64,000 bases of DNA, from positions 186,001 through 250,000 of the forward strand of contig CAVSDB010000001.1 of the NCBI GenBank assembly GCA_963726755.1, in the 5' to 3' direction. The DNA is from DATKIY01 sp963726755 (GTDB taxonomy: Bacteria; Actinomycetota; Actinomycetes; JAHEKZ01). The notes beneath the pieces were generated by a model. That model made no database searches. It had not been told where the DNA came from and was given only the letters and a program-made list of their open reading frames with translations. A program made the translations under genes and the position numbers. This document shows positions 50,430 to 59,777 of this stretch, piece by piece (position 1 is the first letter of the stretch; every line of letters begins with the position of its first letter).

Positions 50430-50687
50430 GTGAGCGAACCGATTGACGAGATCCCCTCGGACGAGGTGGAGCTCGAGTGGCAGGAGCGCGCGCTGTGCGC
50501 CCAGACCGACCCCGAGGCCTTCTTCCCTGAGAAGGGTGGCTCAACTCGAGAGGCCAAAAAGGTCTGCCTGTCGTGCGAGGTCCGTTCGGAGTGCCTCGAG
50601 TACGCACTGGGACACGACGAGCGTTTCGGAATCTGGGGCGGATTGTCCGAGCGTGAGCGTCGACGCCTGAAGAAGGAAGCCGTCTAG
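50430..50687 (+). CDS. whiB2: WhiB-family transcription factor (WhiB2/WhmD-like)
   Basis: 85 residues from GTG 50430, chosen for the strong GAGGAGGAG just upstream. The [4Fe-4S] ligands are Cys23, Cys46, Cys49 and Cys55 (ALCAQTD, VCLSC, SEC), followed by the GIWGG turn and the basic tail ERERRRLKK. WhiB proteins bind the primary sigma factor and act in division, sporulation or redox control. The short length and position upstream of the manB block match WhiB2/WhmD rather than other paralogues. Confidence 0.92.
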   Translation: MSEPIDEIPSDEVELEWQERALCAQTDPEAFFPEKGGSTREAKKVCLSCEVRSECLEYALGHDERFGIWGGLSERERRRLKKEAV

Positions 50688-50755
50688 CCCTCGTGTGAGG
50701 CTTGGCGGCGCTTCGCGCCTGCAGCGGTGGCAATTGGATGAGGGAGTATGAGCCC

Positions 50756-51319
50756 ATGTCCTTTCAGATGACTGGTTTGCCTGAAGCCGATGCGGTTCTC
50801 GACCAGAATCCGTTCGCCGTTGTTGTCGGGATGATGCTCGATCAGCAATACGGAATGGAACACGCGTTCCGTGGTGGTTGGAAGGTGCTCAGCCGGTTCG
50901 GCACCCTCGAACCTGCCGCGATCGCGGCCGCCGAACCTGAGGCGTTCAAGCAGTTGTGCAGCCAACCTCCCGCGATCCACCGATTCCCGGGTTCCATGGC
51001 AGCGCGGCTCCAGGAACTCGCTGCCCTCGTAGAGTCGAAGTACGGCGGTGACGTCACGCGGCTGTGGACTGAGCCGACAACCGGCAAGGAACTGGTCAAG
51101 CGGGTCGAGGAGCTTCCGGGATTCGGCAAGCAGAAGGCGCAGATCTTCGTCGCGCTGCTCGCCAAGCAGGTGGGCGTGCGACCGGACGGTTGGGAGGCCG
51201 TCGCCGGCGACTACGCGCTTGAGGGTTATCGGTCAGTCGCCGATGTGGTTGACGCGGACTCGCTGCAGAAGGTCCGCGAGTACAAGAAGCAGAAGAAGGC
51301 GGCCGCCGCGAAGTCGTGA
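50756..51319 (+). CDS. HhH-GPD-type base excision DNA repair protein
   Basis: 187 residues from ATG 50756; GGGAG lies ten bases upstream. It has LDQQYGMEHAFRGGWKVL and the helix-hairpin-helix ELPGFGKQKAQIFVALL with the HhH-GPD fold of DNA glycosylases. The usual catalytic Asp region after the hairpin appears altered (KQVGVRPDGWEAVAGDYALE), so activity on damaged bases is assumed, not shown. The C-terminus is Lys/Ala-rich. Confidence 0.85.
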   Translation: MSFQMTGLPEADAVLDQNPFAVVVGMMLDQQYGMEHAFRGGWKVLSRFGTLEPAAIAAAEPEAFKQLCSQPPAIHRFPGSMAARLQELAALVESKYGGDVTRLWTEPTTGKELVKRVEELPGFGKQKAQIFVALLAKQVGVRPDGWEAVAGDYALEGYRSVADVVDADSLQKVREYKKQKKAAAAKS

Positions 51320-51398
51320 CGACCGCCTGATCGCCCGCGCCGCTGCCTGGCCGCGGACCGATCTTGCCGGGCTGGGGCCGGGTCACAGACTGCCCGCG

Positions 51399-51404
51399 TA
51401 GGGT
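51399..51404 (+). promoter_or_regulatory. -10 element (TAGGGT) before the glycosyltransferase gene
   Basis: TAGGGT lies 15 bases before ATG 51420, giving a leader of only about 8 nt. Confidence 0.5.
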
Positions 51405-51419
51405 GGTGCGCCGCCCGCC

Positions 51420-54400
51420 ATGAATGAACCCACCGGCTCAAAGGCCGACACCCCAGATACCGCGCCCGTCGATGCTGACCCGCGCGGTCCTGTCGATGTC
51501 GAAGGGACCCACGGATCGGTTCTGACGGTGCTCATCACGCGCAACGGGGCTGCCTTCCTTGAGCGGACCATTACCGCTCTCGCGACGTCGACGCGGCGTC
51601 CTGATCGCTTGGTGGCGGTCGATACCGGATCCGATGACGAGACACGCGAATGGCTCGAGGCCAACGGCAGTCCCGTCGACCAGGTCATTGCGGTCACGCC
51701 CGACATGGGGTTCGCCACTGCCGTCCACGAAGGCGTCGACACCGGCGGCGCCGGTGACTACGTCTGGCTGCTGCATGACGACTCTGCTCCGGACCCCACC
51801 GCGCTTGAAAACCTGTGCCGAGTTTTGGACGAGCAGCCGTCGGTCGGCATCGTCGGCCCGAAGGTCTTGGGTTGGGACGAACCGCGACGCTTGCTCGAGG
51901 TCGGCGTTTCGATCAGCCGATCAGGTCGTCGGTACACCGGGTTGGAAGCGCGCGAGCAGGACCAGGGTCAACTCGATAATGAGCGCGACGTGTTGGCCGT
52001 TGGCAGCGCGGGGATGCTGGTTCGGCGCGAAGTGTGGGATGAGTTAGGCGGCTTCGATCGTGCGATTCGGCTGTTCCGCGAGGACGTCGACTTGGGGTGG
52101 CGTGCGAACTTGGCTGGTCACCGAGTGGTCGTCACCCCGCAAGCTGTGGTTCATCACGCGGAGGCAGTAACCCATCACCGCCGCGAGGTGACTGTCACAG
52201 GCGGGATCCACGGCGACCGCGCCAGTTCCCTATACGTCTTGCTGGCAAACACCTCCCGCCTTGGTCTGGTGACGCGTTGGCTCTGGCTGGTTCTGGTGTC
52301 GGCCTTCCGAGCCTTGGGGTTCTTGCTTGGCAAGGCACCCCATGAGGCGTCGGCGGAACTGGCGGCGATGAGCCAGGTGTTGTTCCGACCGGGCATCCTT
52401 CGTCGAGGCCGTCGTGCGCGTCGTCGCCACCGAATCGTCCCGGCCCGAACGTTGCGCTCGTTGTTCCCACCACCAGGGCATCAGGTTCGGCAAAGCCTTG
52501 AGACGGCTGTCGCTGCGCTGAATCTCGACACGGAGGCGTCGACGTCATCGGTGTTGGAAAGCGGCCCAAGCGAAGAGGACCTCGACAGTTTCGTCGGGAA
52601 AGGCTCTGGTCGAATCCGTCGATGGGTCCGCCGCCCCGGCGTCATCTTGTTCACCTTCGTGCTGCTGATGATGGCGCTGGCTTGGCGCGGCCTGTACCGC
52701 GGCGGTGTGCTCCACGGTGGCGGACTCCTTCCGTTACCCCAGGGTGCATCCGACGTGTGGTCGGACTACCTGGCGTCCTGGCACCCGGTCACTGCTGGCA
52801 GTCCAGTCGCCGCATCGCCTGCATCTGCTGTCATGGCGCTGTTCGGCACCCTGCTCCTTGGAAAAGCGACCTGGGTTGTTCCCGTCGTGATGGTCATCGG
52901 GCCAGCGGTCGCGGCAGCGGTCGCCTACGTCGTGCTCTCGACCTTTGGGTTGACATCGCGCATCCGGGTCTGGGCTGCACTTGCCTATGCGATGAACCCG
53001 GTGCTGCTGTCGTCGATTGCGCAAGGACGCTGGGGCGTCACTGTGGTGGCGGTTGTCCTGCCGCTGCTCGCATTGTCAGTTGCACGAGCGTGCGGATTGC
53101 GCGGTGACCATCCCTCCGGTCAGGCTGCCGCCGTCGCTGCATTGTTGTTTGCAGTTGTCGTGGCGGTGAATCCATCCCTCTGGCTCCCCATGGCGCTGCT
53201 TGGGTTGGTCGTCGTTTGGCGGTTGGCTGCGACCCTTTGGGTCCGGCTGCGGATGGTTGGGGTCGTTCTCGCGCCGTTGGTGGTGTGGTTGGCGTGGCTG
53301 CCGACGTTGGTCAAGGACCCCACTCTCCTGTTGCTGGACCCCGGTGTGCCGTTGCCCTTTGACGACGCTCCGCCGTGGCACGTCCTGCTGCTCGATCCAG
53401 GGGGGTGGACGAGCGCGCCACTGCTGTTCGGTGTCGGACTTGTGGTGGCCGGGATCGCTGCCGCGAGTCGAGCTCACCTGGTGCCAGCCGTGCGCGGCGC
53501 ACTGATCGTGGCCGGAGTCGGACTGCTGTGGGCGCTGGTGATTGACAGCATTGCGGTAACGCCCAACTACAGCGCGGTGCCGGTAGCACCGTGGGCAGGC
53601 GCCCCACTTCAACTTGCCGTCGCGGGCCTGGTGGCAGCGGCGGCGGTGGCAGCGCGCGGTGGACAGCAGCGGCTGCAGCGGCGCGCGCTGTCGTGGCGTC
53701 AACCGGTTCTGGCGGTTGTTCTGGTGATGAGCGTGCTCACTCCGGTGCTTTGCACATTGTGGTGGTTCGACCGCGGCGCGCAGGGCCCGATCGACCGCGG
53801 CATCGCCAACCCGTTGCCAGCGTTCGTTCGCGCCCAGTCGGACCAACCAGAACAGATCCGTACGTTGGTGTTGCGTCCGAGTGAAGGTCGTCTTGAGTAC
53901 ACGTTGCTGCGGCAACGCGACTCACAATTCGGCGACGTTGAAACTTCGCCGGATGCCGCGCGAATGAGTGACCTCAGTCAAGTGGTTAGCGACTTAGCCT
54001 CTGGTCGAGGAAGCGCGCCAGTGGAGCGACTGTCGGAGTACGCCGTCGCGTATGTGCTGGCCGTCCCACCGGTGGATCCGGAACTTGGAAACGGCGCTCG
54101 ACTCCGCGCCAGGCGTGCTGCGAATCGCCAACCCCGGACTCTCGTCGCTCTGGCGCATCGAAACCCCCACTGGACGGGTTCGCGTGGTGGCTGCTGATGG
54201 GCAGACCAAGGTGTTGCCTTCGTCGCCGGTCGACACGACCGTCACGCTTCCTCCAGGGGAGACAGATCGGGTACTCGCACTTGCCGAACTCTCCGACCCG
54301 GGGTGGTCAGCCAGCAGCAGCGGCACGACGCTAGACAAGACTGACGCCGATAGTTGGTCTGAAGGGTTCGCGGTGGCTGACGCAACGGGCAGCGTCCGCA

Positions 54401-54516
54401 TCGAACACCAGAATAGTTGGCGTCTAGCGATGTACATCATCGAACTGGTGGCCGTCTTAGCGCTTGTGGTGTTGGCCCTACCGAGCCGGCGTAGCGAGCC
54501 AGAGGAGCTGGTATGA
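51420..54516 (+). pseudogene. Membrane glycosyltransferase family 2 protein with one +1 frameshift
   Basis: From ATG 51420 the first frame encodes a GT-A glycosyltransferase (VLTVLITRNGAAFLERTI, DTGSDDETREWLEANG, WLLHDDSAPDP) and then about a dozen membrane helices to VPPVDPEL. It then leaves homology and stops at 54197. The next frame resumes with ETALDSAPGVLRIANPG and ends in a last membrane helix at 54516. Dropping one G at 54087-54088 joins them into about 1031 residues, the expected size for the actinobacterial protein beside DUF5719. It probably makes a cell-envelope polysaccharide. The break sits late and may be an assembly insertion. Confidence 0.82.
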
Positions 54517-56036
54517 CGGCCCAGCTCTCGTCCGTGACGCGTCGCATTCCGCCGTCGACGCTCTTGGTCGTCGCCGTAGTGATTGGTCTGCTGCTGTCTG
54601 GCGCAGTGGCGACTATCGCCGCCCCCGACCATCGTGGTCCGCAGCCGGTCGAACCCACAGTGGTTCCGGTGAGCGAGACGGTTGTTGCTTGCCCGGGCTT
54701 GCGTTCGCGTGAGGGATATACCGACTCGACCGTGGCAGCGGCAACGCCACCGCGCGTCGCCGGCATCGGTGAGGACGCCACCGGTCACGCCAAGGTGAGC
54801 ACGCTGACTCACAATCCCGAGCAGGACCAGACGCTGATCCGGCTCAGCCAGCCCGGAGACCGCGGCGCGTACACCGGTCGCAATGGCGAACGAGACTCCG
54901 TGACCGGAACCGCGGTCGGGTCGCTCGCCCCTGGATTCTCGGTCTCGCAGACCGAGCGCACTGTCGACGGCCGAGGCCGCGGTCTCGCGAGCACGCAGTG
55001 CCTGCCGTCCGGTGACGACTTCTGGTTTGTTGGTGCGGCGTCCCAGGTTGGCGATCAGGCTTCACTGATCTTGACCAATCCCGAGTCGGCAGTGGCCACC
55101 GTCAACGTTGACCTCTATGGCAAACGAGGACCGGTCGATGCTCCGGGCGGACGTGGAGTTCAGGTCCAGCCGCGGTCGCACGTCGAGTTGTCACTTACCG
55201 AACTAGCTCCTGGTGAGCCTGTGCTCGCCGTCAACGTGCAGGTGCAGGTCGGTCGGTTGTCGGCAGCGATGACCGAGACTGACGTTTTCGGACGCGAACC
55301 GCGCGGCACTGACTGGATCCCCGAGGCTGAACCGCCGTCGACGCGTCTGGTGGTGCCTGGAATTCCCGAGGTGGCCAAGGGTCGCGAGAGTTCGGTCCTG
55401 CTCGATCTGGTCGCACCTGATGAGCCAGCCGTCGCCAAGATCACGCTCGTGACGAGAGATGGTGCTTTCGTCCCGCTCGGCCACGAAGTCGTCGACGTTC
55501 CTGCGGGAGGCATGACATCGGTTGACCTCACGAAGTCGCTTCGCCGAGAGGCAGCCGCTGTGCTTGTCGAGTCCGACGCCCCGGTTACTGCTGGGGCGCG
55601 GGTGGTGTTGAAAGACCCCGACCTCTTCGGCGACACGCTGTTCCTGGCCGCGAGCCGGCCGTTCGTCGCCGACGCCGTGGTGCCCGACAACCGCCTCACC
55701 AAAGACCTACAGACGCGTTTGGTCCTTACCGCTGCGTCAACAGACGCGGCGGTGACGGTGAAGGTATTTGCCGGAACCCGCAGTGTGCAGGTTGCGCACG
55801 TTGAGTTGGCCGCGCAGACCACGAGAACTTTGACGATCAGGCCACCTAAGGACATGCACCGGTTTGGTTTGATCGTCAAACCTGACCCTGGCTCGGGACC
55901 GGTCTACGGCGTTCGAATGCTCGACGAGCAGGGTGCACGTGGCCCCCTCGTTACCTCGTTCCCGTTGCGTGCGGCTCGATTGGTGGCGACCGTCCCTGAG
56001 GCAGTGCCAGACGTCGTCGCCGGGACGGTGTCGTAA
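54513..56036 (+). CDS. DUF5719 family exported protein
   Basis: 507 residues from ATG 54513, overlapping the glycosyltransferase TGA by 4 bp. An N-terminal membrane helix (TLLVVAVVIGLLLSGAVATI) is followed by a large extracytoplasmic, beta-rich domain with repeated strand patterns (ASLILTNPESAVATVNVDLY, LDLVAPDEPAVAKITLVTRD). DUF5719 is always beside the membrane glycosyltransferase in actinobacteria and is presumed to act with it in envelope polysaccharide export. No catalytic motif is seen. Confidence 0.88.
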   Translation: MTAQLSSVTRRIPPSTLLVVAVVIGLLLSGAVATIAAPDHRGPQPVEPTVVPVSETVVACPGLRSREGYTDSTVAAATPPRVAGIGEDATGHAKVSTLTHNPEQDQTLIRLSQPGDRGAYTGRNGERDSVTGTAVGSLAPGFSVSQTERTVDGRGRGLASTQCLPSGDDFWFVGAASQVGDQASLILTNPESAVATVNVDLYGKRGPVDAPGGRGVQVQPRSHVELSLTELAPGEPVLAVNVQVQVGRLSAAMTETDVFGREPRGTDWIPEAEPPSTRLVVPGIPEVAKGRESSVLLDLVAPDEPAVAKITLVTRDGAFVPLGHEVVDVPAGGMTSVDLTKSLRREAAAVLVESDAPVTAGARVVLKDPDLFGDTLFLAASRPFVADAVVPDNRLTKDLQTRLVLTAASTDAAVTVKVFAGTRSVQVAHVELAAQTTRTLTIRPPKDMHRFGLIVKPDPGSGPVYGVRMLDEQGARGPLVTSFPLRAARLVATVPEAVPDVVAGTVS

Positions 56037-56110
56037 GTCCCGTCCTGAGCCCGACAGACGACACGGCGACGCCAACGCGGCCAATCCCCAAACTTGCCCA
56101 GTGTCCGGAG

Positions 56111-56116
56111 TACCGT
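56111..56116 (+). promoter_or_regulatory. Leaderless -10 element (TACCGT) of the DUF3499 gene
   Basis: TACCGT, eight bases, then GTG 56125. No ribosome binding site. Confidence 0.55.
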
Positions 56117-56124
56117 CACGCAGC

Positions 56125-56496
56125 GTGAGTCCAATGAGGCGTTGCTCGCGAACCGCGTGCAACCGACCGGGTGTTGCGACGCTGACTTACGTCTACGCAG
56201 ACTCCACGGCCGTCCTTGGCCCCCTGGCCACCTATGCGGAACCACACTGCTACGACCTGTGCACCGTCCACGGCGAGCGGCTGACAGCGCCGCGCGGCTG
56301 GGAGATCGTCCGACTCGCTCCCGACCCCGACATGCTCGGACCCAGCTCTGACGATCTTGAGGCACTGGCTGATGCCGTCCGTGAGGCAGCACGACCGGCC
56401 GTGGGAGTTGAGGAAACGATCAGTCTTGGACCCGATCATGGACGCCGCGGCCACCTCCGGGTGCTGCCCCCACTCGAGGAGTCGGTGGACGTCTAG
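56125..56496 (+). CDS. DUF3499 family protein, probable zinc ribbon
   Basis: 123 residues from GTG 56125; an ATG three codons later is possible. The conserved N-terminus RRCSRTAC and the later HCYDLCTVH give four Cys and flanking His that could bind zinc. ATLTYVYADSTAVLGPLATY and RLTAPRGWEIVRLAPDPDML are nearly invariant in this actinobacterial family. No function is known. It is conserved between DUF5719 and manB. Confidence 0.9.
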   Translation: MSPMRRCSRTACNRPGVATLTYVYADSTAVLGPLATYAEPHCYDLCTVHGERLTAPRGWEIVRLAPDPDMLGPSSDDLEALADAVREAARPAVGVEETISLGPDHGRRGHLRVLPPLEESVDV

Positions 56497-56804
56497 CGTT
56501 TGGTCCGCGCTGGTCACTCGACCTCGGGTCGCTCGACCGCCCCCTCAGCCACCGCAACAAATGTGCGGAATTGCGCCTTCCAGTGACTAATTCCGCACGC
56601 CACCACCCACTTGTGTGCGGAATTGCGCCTTCCAGCGATTAATTCGGCACATGTGTGCATGGACGTCTGGTTCTGTGTGTGTCCGGTTTGCGCAGAATCT
56701 CCTGAGATTCAACCCAGACCGCCCTTGGTGCCGATAGGCCCACATCTGTTCATTTCATTCGATCTCATAATTCGACCCATTCATCTGACTCATCTGGAGC
56801 TCTC
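56497..56804. other. 308-bp gene-free region with hairpin repeats and an AT-richer promoter region
   Basis: No plausible gene lies here. The first half carries two hairpin repeats (separate entry). The second half is AT-richer, with CATAAT at 56766-56771 as a possible -10 and TGGAG seven bases before ATG 56805. Confidence 0.6.
56563..56650. repeat. Two tandem copies of a 36-bp hairpin repeat
   Basis: Copy 1 has arms GTGCGGAATT (56563-56572) and AATTCCGCAC (56589-56598). Copy 2 has GTGCGGAATT (56615-56624) and AATTCGGCAC (56641-56650), one mismatch. Both enclose the shared loop GCGCCTTCCAG. The copies are 52 bp apart. Confidence 0.85.
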
Positions 56805-57059
56805 ATGGCTCGCTCGTCCACGCCGCCGATGAACATTCCTCTCGGATCGCTGACCCAACTCGGCGCTCGCACCGACTCGCTCTGCTCCGCCTGCGGCAGC
56901 GACCGGATCACCGAACTGACAATGACGCTTACCGACGGCACTCCCGTCGAGTTCATTTCGTGTCACCAGTGCGAAACCAAGACCTGGCGCGACTCGAGCG
57001 GCGAGCTGGGTGCTGAACTTGAGGTCGCGTCGGTGCTGGACAAGACCCGCAAGCGGTAG
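56805..57059 (+). CDS. Small zinc-ribbon-like actinobacterial protein
   Basis: 84 residues from ATG 56805 with TGGAG seven bases upstream. Cys27, Cys30, Cys53 and Cys56 (SLCSACGSD and ISCHQCETKTW) form a likely zinc ribbon of about 30 residues. The C-terminal part is a charged helix (ELGAELEVASVLDKTRKR). It is a conserved small neighbour of manB in actinobacteria; function is unknown. Confidence 0.85.
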   Translation: MARSSTPPMNIPLGSLTQLGARTDSLCSACGSDRITELTMTLTDGTPVEFISCHQCETKTWRDSSGELGAELEVASVLDKTRKR

Positions 57060-57084
57060 CCAAAAGCCTTCGAACCAAACCGGT

Positions 57085-57090
57085 TAGGCT
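57085..57090 (+). promoter_or_regulatory. Leaderless -10 element (TAGGCT) of manB
   Basis: TAGGCT, eight bases, then GTG 57099. No ribosome binding site. Confidence 0.65.
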
Positions 57091-57098
57091 GCCGCTCC

Positions 57099-58469
57099 GT
57101 GACGTCTGATCTCGCGGCCATCTTCAAGGCCTACGACATTCGGGGTGTGGTCCCCGATCAACTCAACGCCCAAATCGCCGAGGCAACCGGTGCCGCGTTC
57201 ATCGCCGTACTCAAGGCCGAGGGCGACGTTCCGGGCCTTGTCATCGGTCACGACATGCGTCCGTCGAGCCCCGATCTCACGGCTGCCTTTGCCGCGGGTG
57301 CTGCCAGTCAAGGCGTGGACGTCACGGTGATTGGGTTAGCCAGTACCGATGAGCTGTACTGCGCCTCGGGGCTGTTGAACCTGCCCGGAGCGATGTTCAC
57401 CGCTAGCCACAATCCCGCTCAATACAACGGCATCAAGCTTTGCCGGGCTGGCGCGGCACCGGTTGGCGTCGAGTCAGGGCTGACGCAAATCCGCGAATTC
57501 GTCGAGTCTGGCGTTCCGGTCTGGACCGGGCAGCTGGGCTCTGTTAGTTCACGGGACATGTTGGCCGACTACGCAGCGCACTTGCGTGGTCTGGTAGATC
57601 TGTCGGAGATCCGGCCGTTGACTGTTGTGGTGGATGCCGGAAACGGTATGGCCGGACTGACAGCACCGGCGGTCTTCGCCGACCTACCACTTACCGTCGT
57701 CCCGCTCTACTTCGAACTCGATGGCACGTTCCCGAATCACGAAGCCAACCCGATCGAGCCAGAGAACCTTCGCGACCTCCAAGCGGCGGTACTAGAACAC
57801 GGCGCTGAGATCGGCCTGGCATTCGACGGAGACGCGGATCGCTGTTTCGTCGTCGACGAACTCGGGGGCATCGTCTCGCCCAGTTCGTTGACCGCGTTGA
57901 TCGCCGCTCGTGAATTGGCGAGGGACCCGGGCTCGACGATCATTCACAACCTGATCACCAGTCGAACGGTCGCTGAAGTTGTTCGCGAGCACGGCGGCAT
58001 TCCGGTCCGGACGCGGGTGGGTCACTCCTACATCAAGCAGGAGATGGCCAGGACAAACGCCATCTTCGGGGGCGAGCACTCGGGCCACTTCTACTTTCGC
58101 GACTTTTGGCGCGCGGACTCGGGGATGCTCGCAGCACTTCACGTGCTCTCTGAGTTGGGAAGTTCCGATCAGCCGTTGTCGCAATTGCTGAGGGAGTTCA
58201 CGCGCTACGTCGCCAGTGGTGAAATCAACTCGACGGTGCATGACCAGCAGACCGTCACCGAGCGGATCCGCAGCCAGTGGCAGGGCCGTGATGGCGTGAC
58301 GACCGACGACCTCGACGGATTCACCGTGTCGGGGGAAGACTGGTGGTTCAACGTCCGAGCCAGCAACACCGAACCCCTACTCCGCCTGAACGTCGAGGCC
58401 CGAACCGCTGAGACAATGGAGAGCGTGCGCGACGAGGTGCTGTCCATTGTCAGAGGTGGAGATTCGTGA
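57099..58469 (+). CDS. manB: Phosphomannomutase / phosphoglucomutase
   Basis: 456 residues. Alpha-D-phosphohexomutase interconverting mannose-6-phosphate and mannose-1-phosphate for GDP-mannose and cell-wall glycans. The phosphoserine is Ser103 in TASHNPAQYNGIK, the Mg loop is FDGDADRC near residue 244, sugar-binding GEHSGHFYF near 325 and the phosphate-binding RASNTEPLLRLNVEA near the C-terminus. Full length. It heads a tight operon with Trm112, the SIS isomerase and the CDF gene (4-8 bp overlaps). Confidence 0.95.
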   Translation: MTSDLAAIFKAYDIRGVVPDQLNAQIAEATGAAFIAVLKAEGDVPGLVIGHDMRPSSPDLTAAFAAGAASQGVDVTVIGLASTDELYCASGLLNLPGAMFTASHNPAQYNGIKLCRAGAAPVGVESGLTQIREFVESGVPVWTGQLGSVSSRDMLADYAAHLRGLVDLSEIRPLTVVVDAGNGMAGLTAPAVFADLPLTVVPLYFELDGTFPNHEANPIEPENLRDLQAAVLEHGAEIGLAFDGDADRCFVVDELGGIVSPSSLTALIAARELARDPGSTIIHNLITSRTVAEVVREHGGIPVRTRVGHSYIKQEMARTNAIFGGEHSGHFYFRDFWRADSGMLAALHVLSELGSSDQPLSQLLREFTRYVASGEINSTVHDQQTVTERIRSQWQGRDGVTTDDLDGFTVSGEDWWFNVRASNTEPLLRLNVEARTAETMESVRDEVLSIVRGGDS

Positions 58470-58681
58470 CCGCTCCGTTTGAGTTGGATCCGCTGCTGTT
58501 GGAAGTCATCGCGTGCCCGCAATGTCACAGCAGCTTGACCCTGAACGTCGACGACCAAGAATTCGCGTGCGACGACGCCTCCTGCGGCTTGGTGTATCCG
58601 ATCCGCGACGGCATCCCGGTGCTGCTCATTGACGAGGCTCGCTCAGGTGATTCACGCACTTCGAGGTCCGGAGATGAGTAG
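58466..58681 (+). CDS. Trm112/YcaR family zinc-ribbon protein
   Basis: 71 residues from GTG 58466, overlapping the manB TGA. LLLEVIACPQCHSSLTLN, the second Cys region (FACDDASCGLVYPIRDGIP) and VLLIDEA are typical of the Trm112-like UPF0434 family, small zinc-binding partners of methyltransferases in other lineages. Its partner here is unknown. The sequence after residue 60 (RSGDSRTSRSGDE) is polar and probably disordered. Confidence 0.9.
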   Translation: MTAPFELDPLLLEVIACPQCHSSLTLNVDDQEFACDDASCGLVYPIRDGIPVLLIDEARSGDSRTSRSGDE

Positions 58682-59777
58682 CGTGACGGCGGCCTCAGTC
58701 CTGGACGACCCAGCTGAACTAGCCGCTCGCGACCGGCAGTCGATGCTTGCCGAAGTTGCGACGGCTGGTGCTCAGGTGCGTCAGGCGCTTGTGGTTTGTG
58801 AGCAAGCCCGCCTCAGTCAATTGAGTACGTCGACGCGACCACGCGCCGTGGTGGTCACCGGCATGGGTGGTTCGGGGATTGCCGGTCACGTCGTGCAGGC
58901 CACAGCCGGCCCAGACTGCCCCGTGCCGGTTGAGCGCGTTCGCGGCTGGGGCCTACCGGCCTGGGTGGGCAGTGACGACTTGGTGCTAGCCGTGTCGAGT
59001 TCGGGCCGCACCGCAGAGACGTTGTCGTGCACCCAAACTGCCTTGGACAGAGGCGCGTCCGTAGTGGTTGTCGCTGCAGCCGGCTCACCGCTTGCTGAGT
59101 TAGCCGAGCGCTCTGGGGTGCCGTGGGTCATGGTCCCCGAGGGTCGACCGCCGAGGGCTAACCTCTGGGCGTTGTCGGTGCCCCTGCTAGTTGCAGCCCA
59201 TCACATCGGTGTTGTCGAGGCCGGAGTCGAGCGCCTCAATTCCGTGGCGGACCTGCTGGACGACCTCGCTGCCAGTTGTCATCCCGATCAGCCGCTAGCG
59301 ACCAACCCGGCGAAGCAACTCGCGGCTGAACTTGCTGGCACCATGCCGCTGATCTGGGGCAGCAGTGACCTCGCGGGTATCGCTGCCTATCGGCTGCTGT
59401 GCCAACTAGCTGAGAACGCTAAGTACCCCTCGGTCAATGGTGTGCTTCCGGAAGCACTGCACAACCAAGTGGTGATGTTCGCTGCACCCTCGGTGTCCGG
59501 GCTTCCCATCAGGTTGGTGCTGCTGCGCGACAGCGTCGAAGACGACCGAGTGGCGATAGCAGCCGTCGAAGCGTCATTGTTGGCGCACGAGTCAGGTGTC
59601 GACGTCAGCACGCTGGTAGCGGTCGGCCAGCATCCGTTGGAGCGGATGGCGAGTCTTTGCGCGGTCGGCGATTTCGCCAGTGTCTATCTAGGGCTGCTCA
59701 ACGGGATAGATCCCACGCCGATAGCACCGATTGAGGCGCTCAAGGCTCGAGTGGCAGCGTCGCGCAAGGGCTTATGA
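58674..59777 (+). CDS. SIS-domain phosphomannose/phosphoglucose isomerase
   Basis: 367 residues from ATG 58674, overlapping the previous stop by 8 bp, with GGAG directly upstream. The first SIS motif is VVVTGMGGSGIAGHVV and the phosphosugar loop VLAVSSSGRTAETL; the C-terminal domain has LPEALHNQVV with the His/Glu of the bifunctional phosphoglucose/phosphomannose isomerase family. It would supply mannose-6-phosphate to ManB. Mycobacteria keep a homologous gene next to manB. Confidence 0.88.
   Translation: MSSVTAASVLDDPAELAARDRQSMLAEVATAGAQVRQALVVCEQARLSQLSTSTRPRAVVVTGMGGSGIAGHVVQATAGPDCPVPVERVRGWGLPAWVGSDDLVLAVSSSGRTAETLSCTQTALDRGASVVVVAAAGSPLAELAERSGVPWVMVPEGRPPRANLWALSVPLLVAAHHIGVVEAGVERLNSVADLLDDLAASCHPDQPLATNPAKQLAAELAGTMPLIWGSSDLAGIAAYRLLCQLAENAKYPSVNGVLPEALHNQVVMFAAPSVSGLPIRLVLLRDSVEDDRVAIAAVEASLLAHESGVDVSTLVAVGQHPLERMASLCAVGDFASVYLGLLNGIDPTPIAPIEALKARVAASRKGL

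Noticed and set aside
50438..50757. Minus-strand Arg/Pro-rich frame opposite whiB
   Set aside because: It is the complement of whiB codons, has no homology and no promoter.
17863..54516. Programmed +1 frameshifting in the four broken genes
   Set aside because: The contexts (GCG-C-GCA, AGC-AAA-GGT, ACC-GCC-GGC, CTT-GGA-AAC) share no slip motif or rare codon, so a common recoding signal is unlikely.
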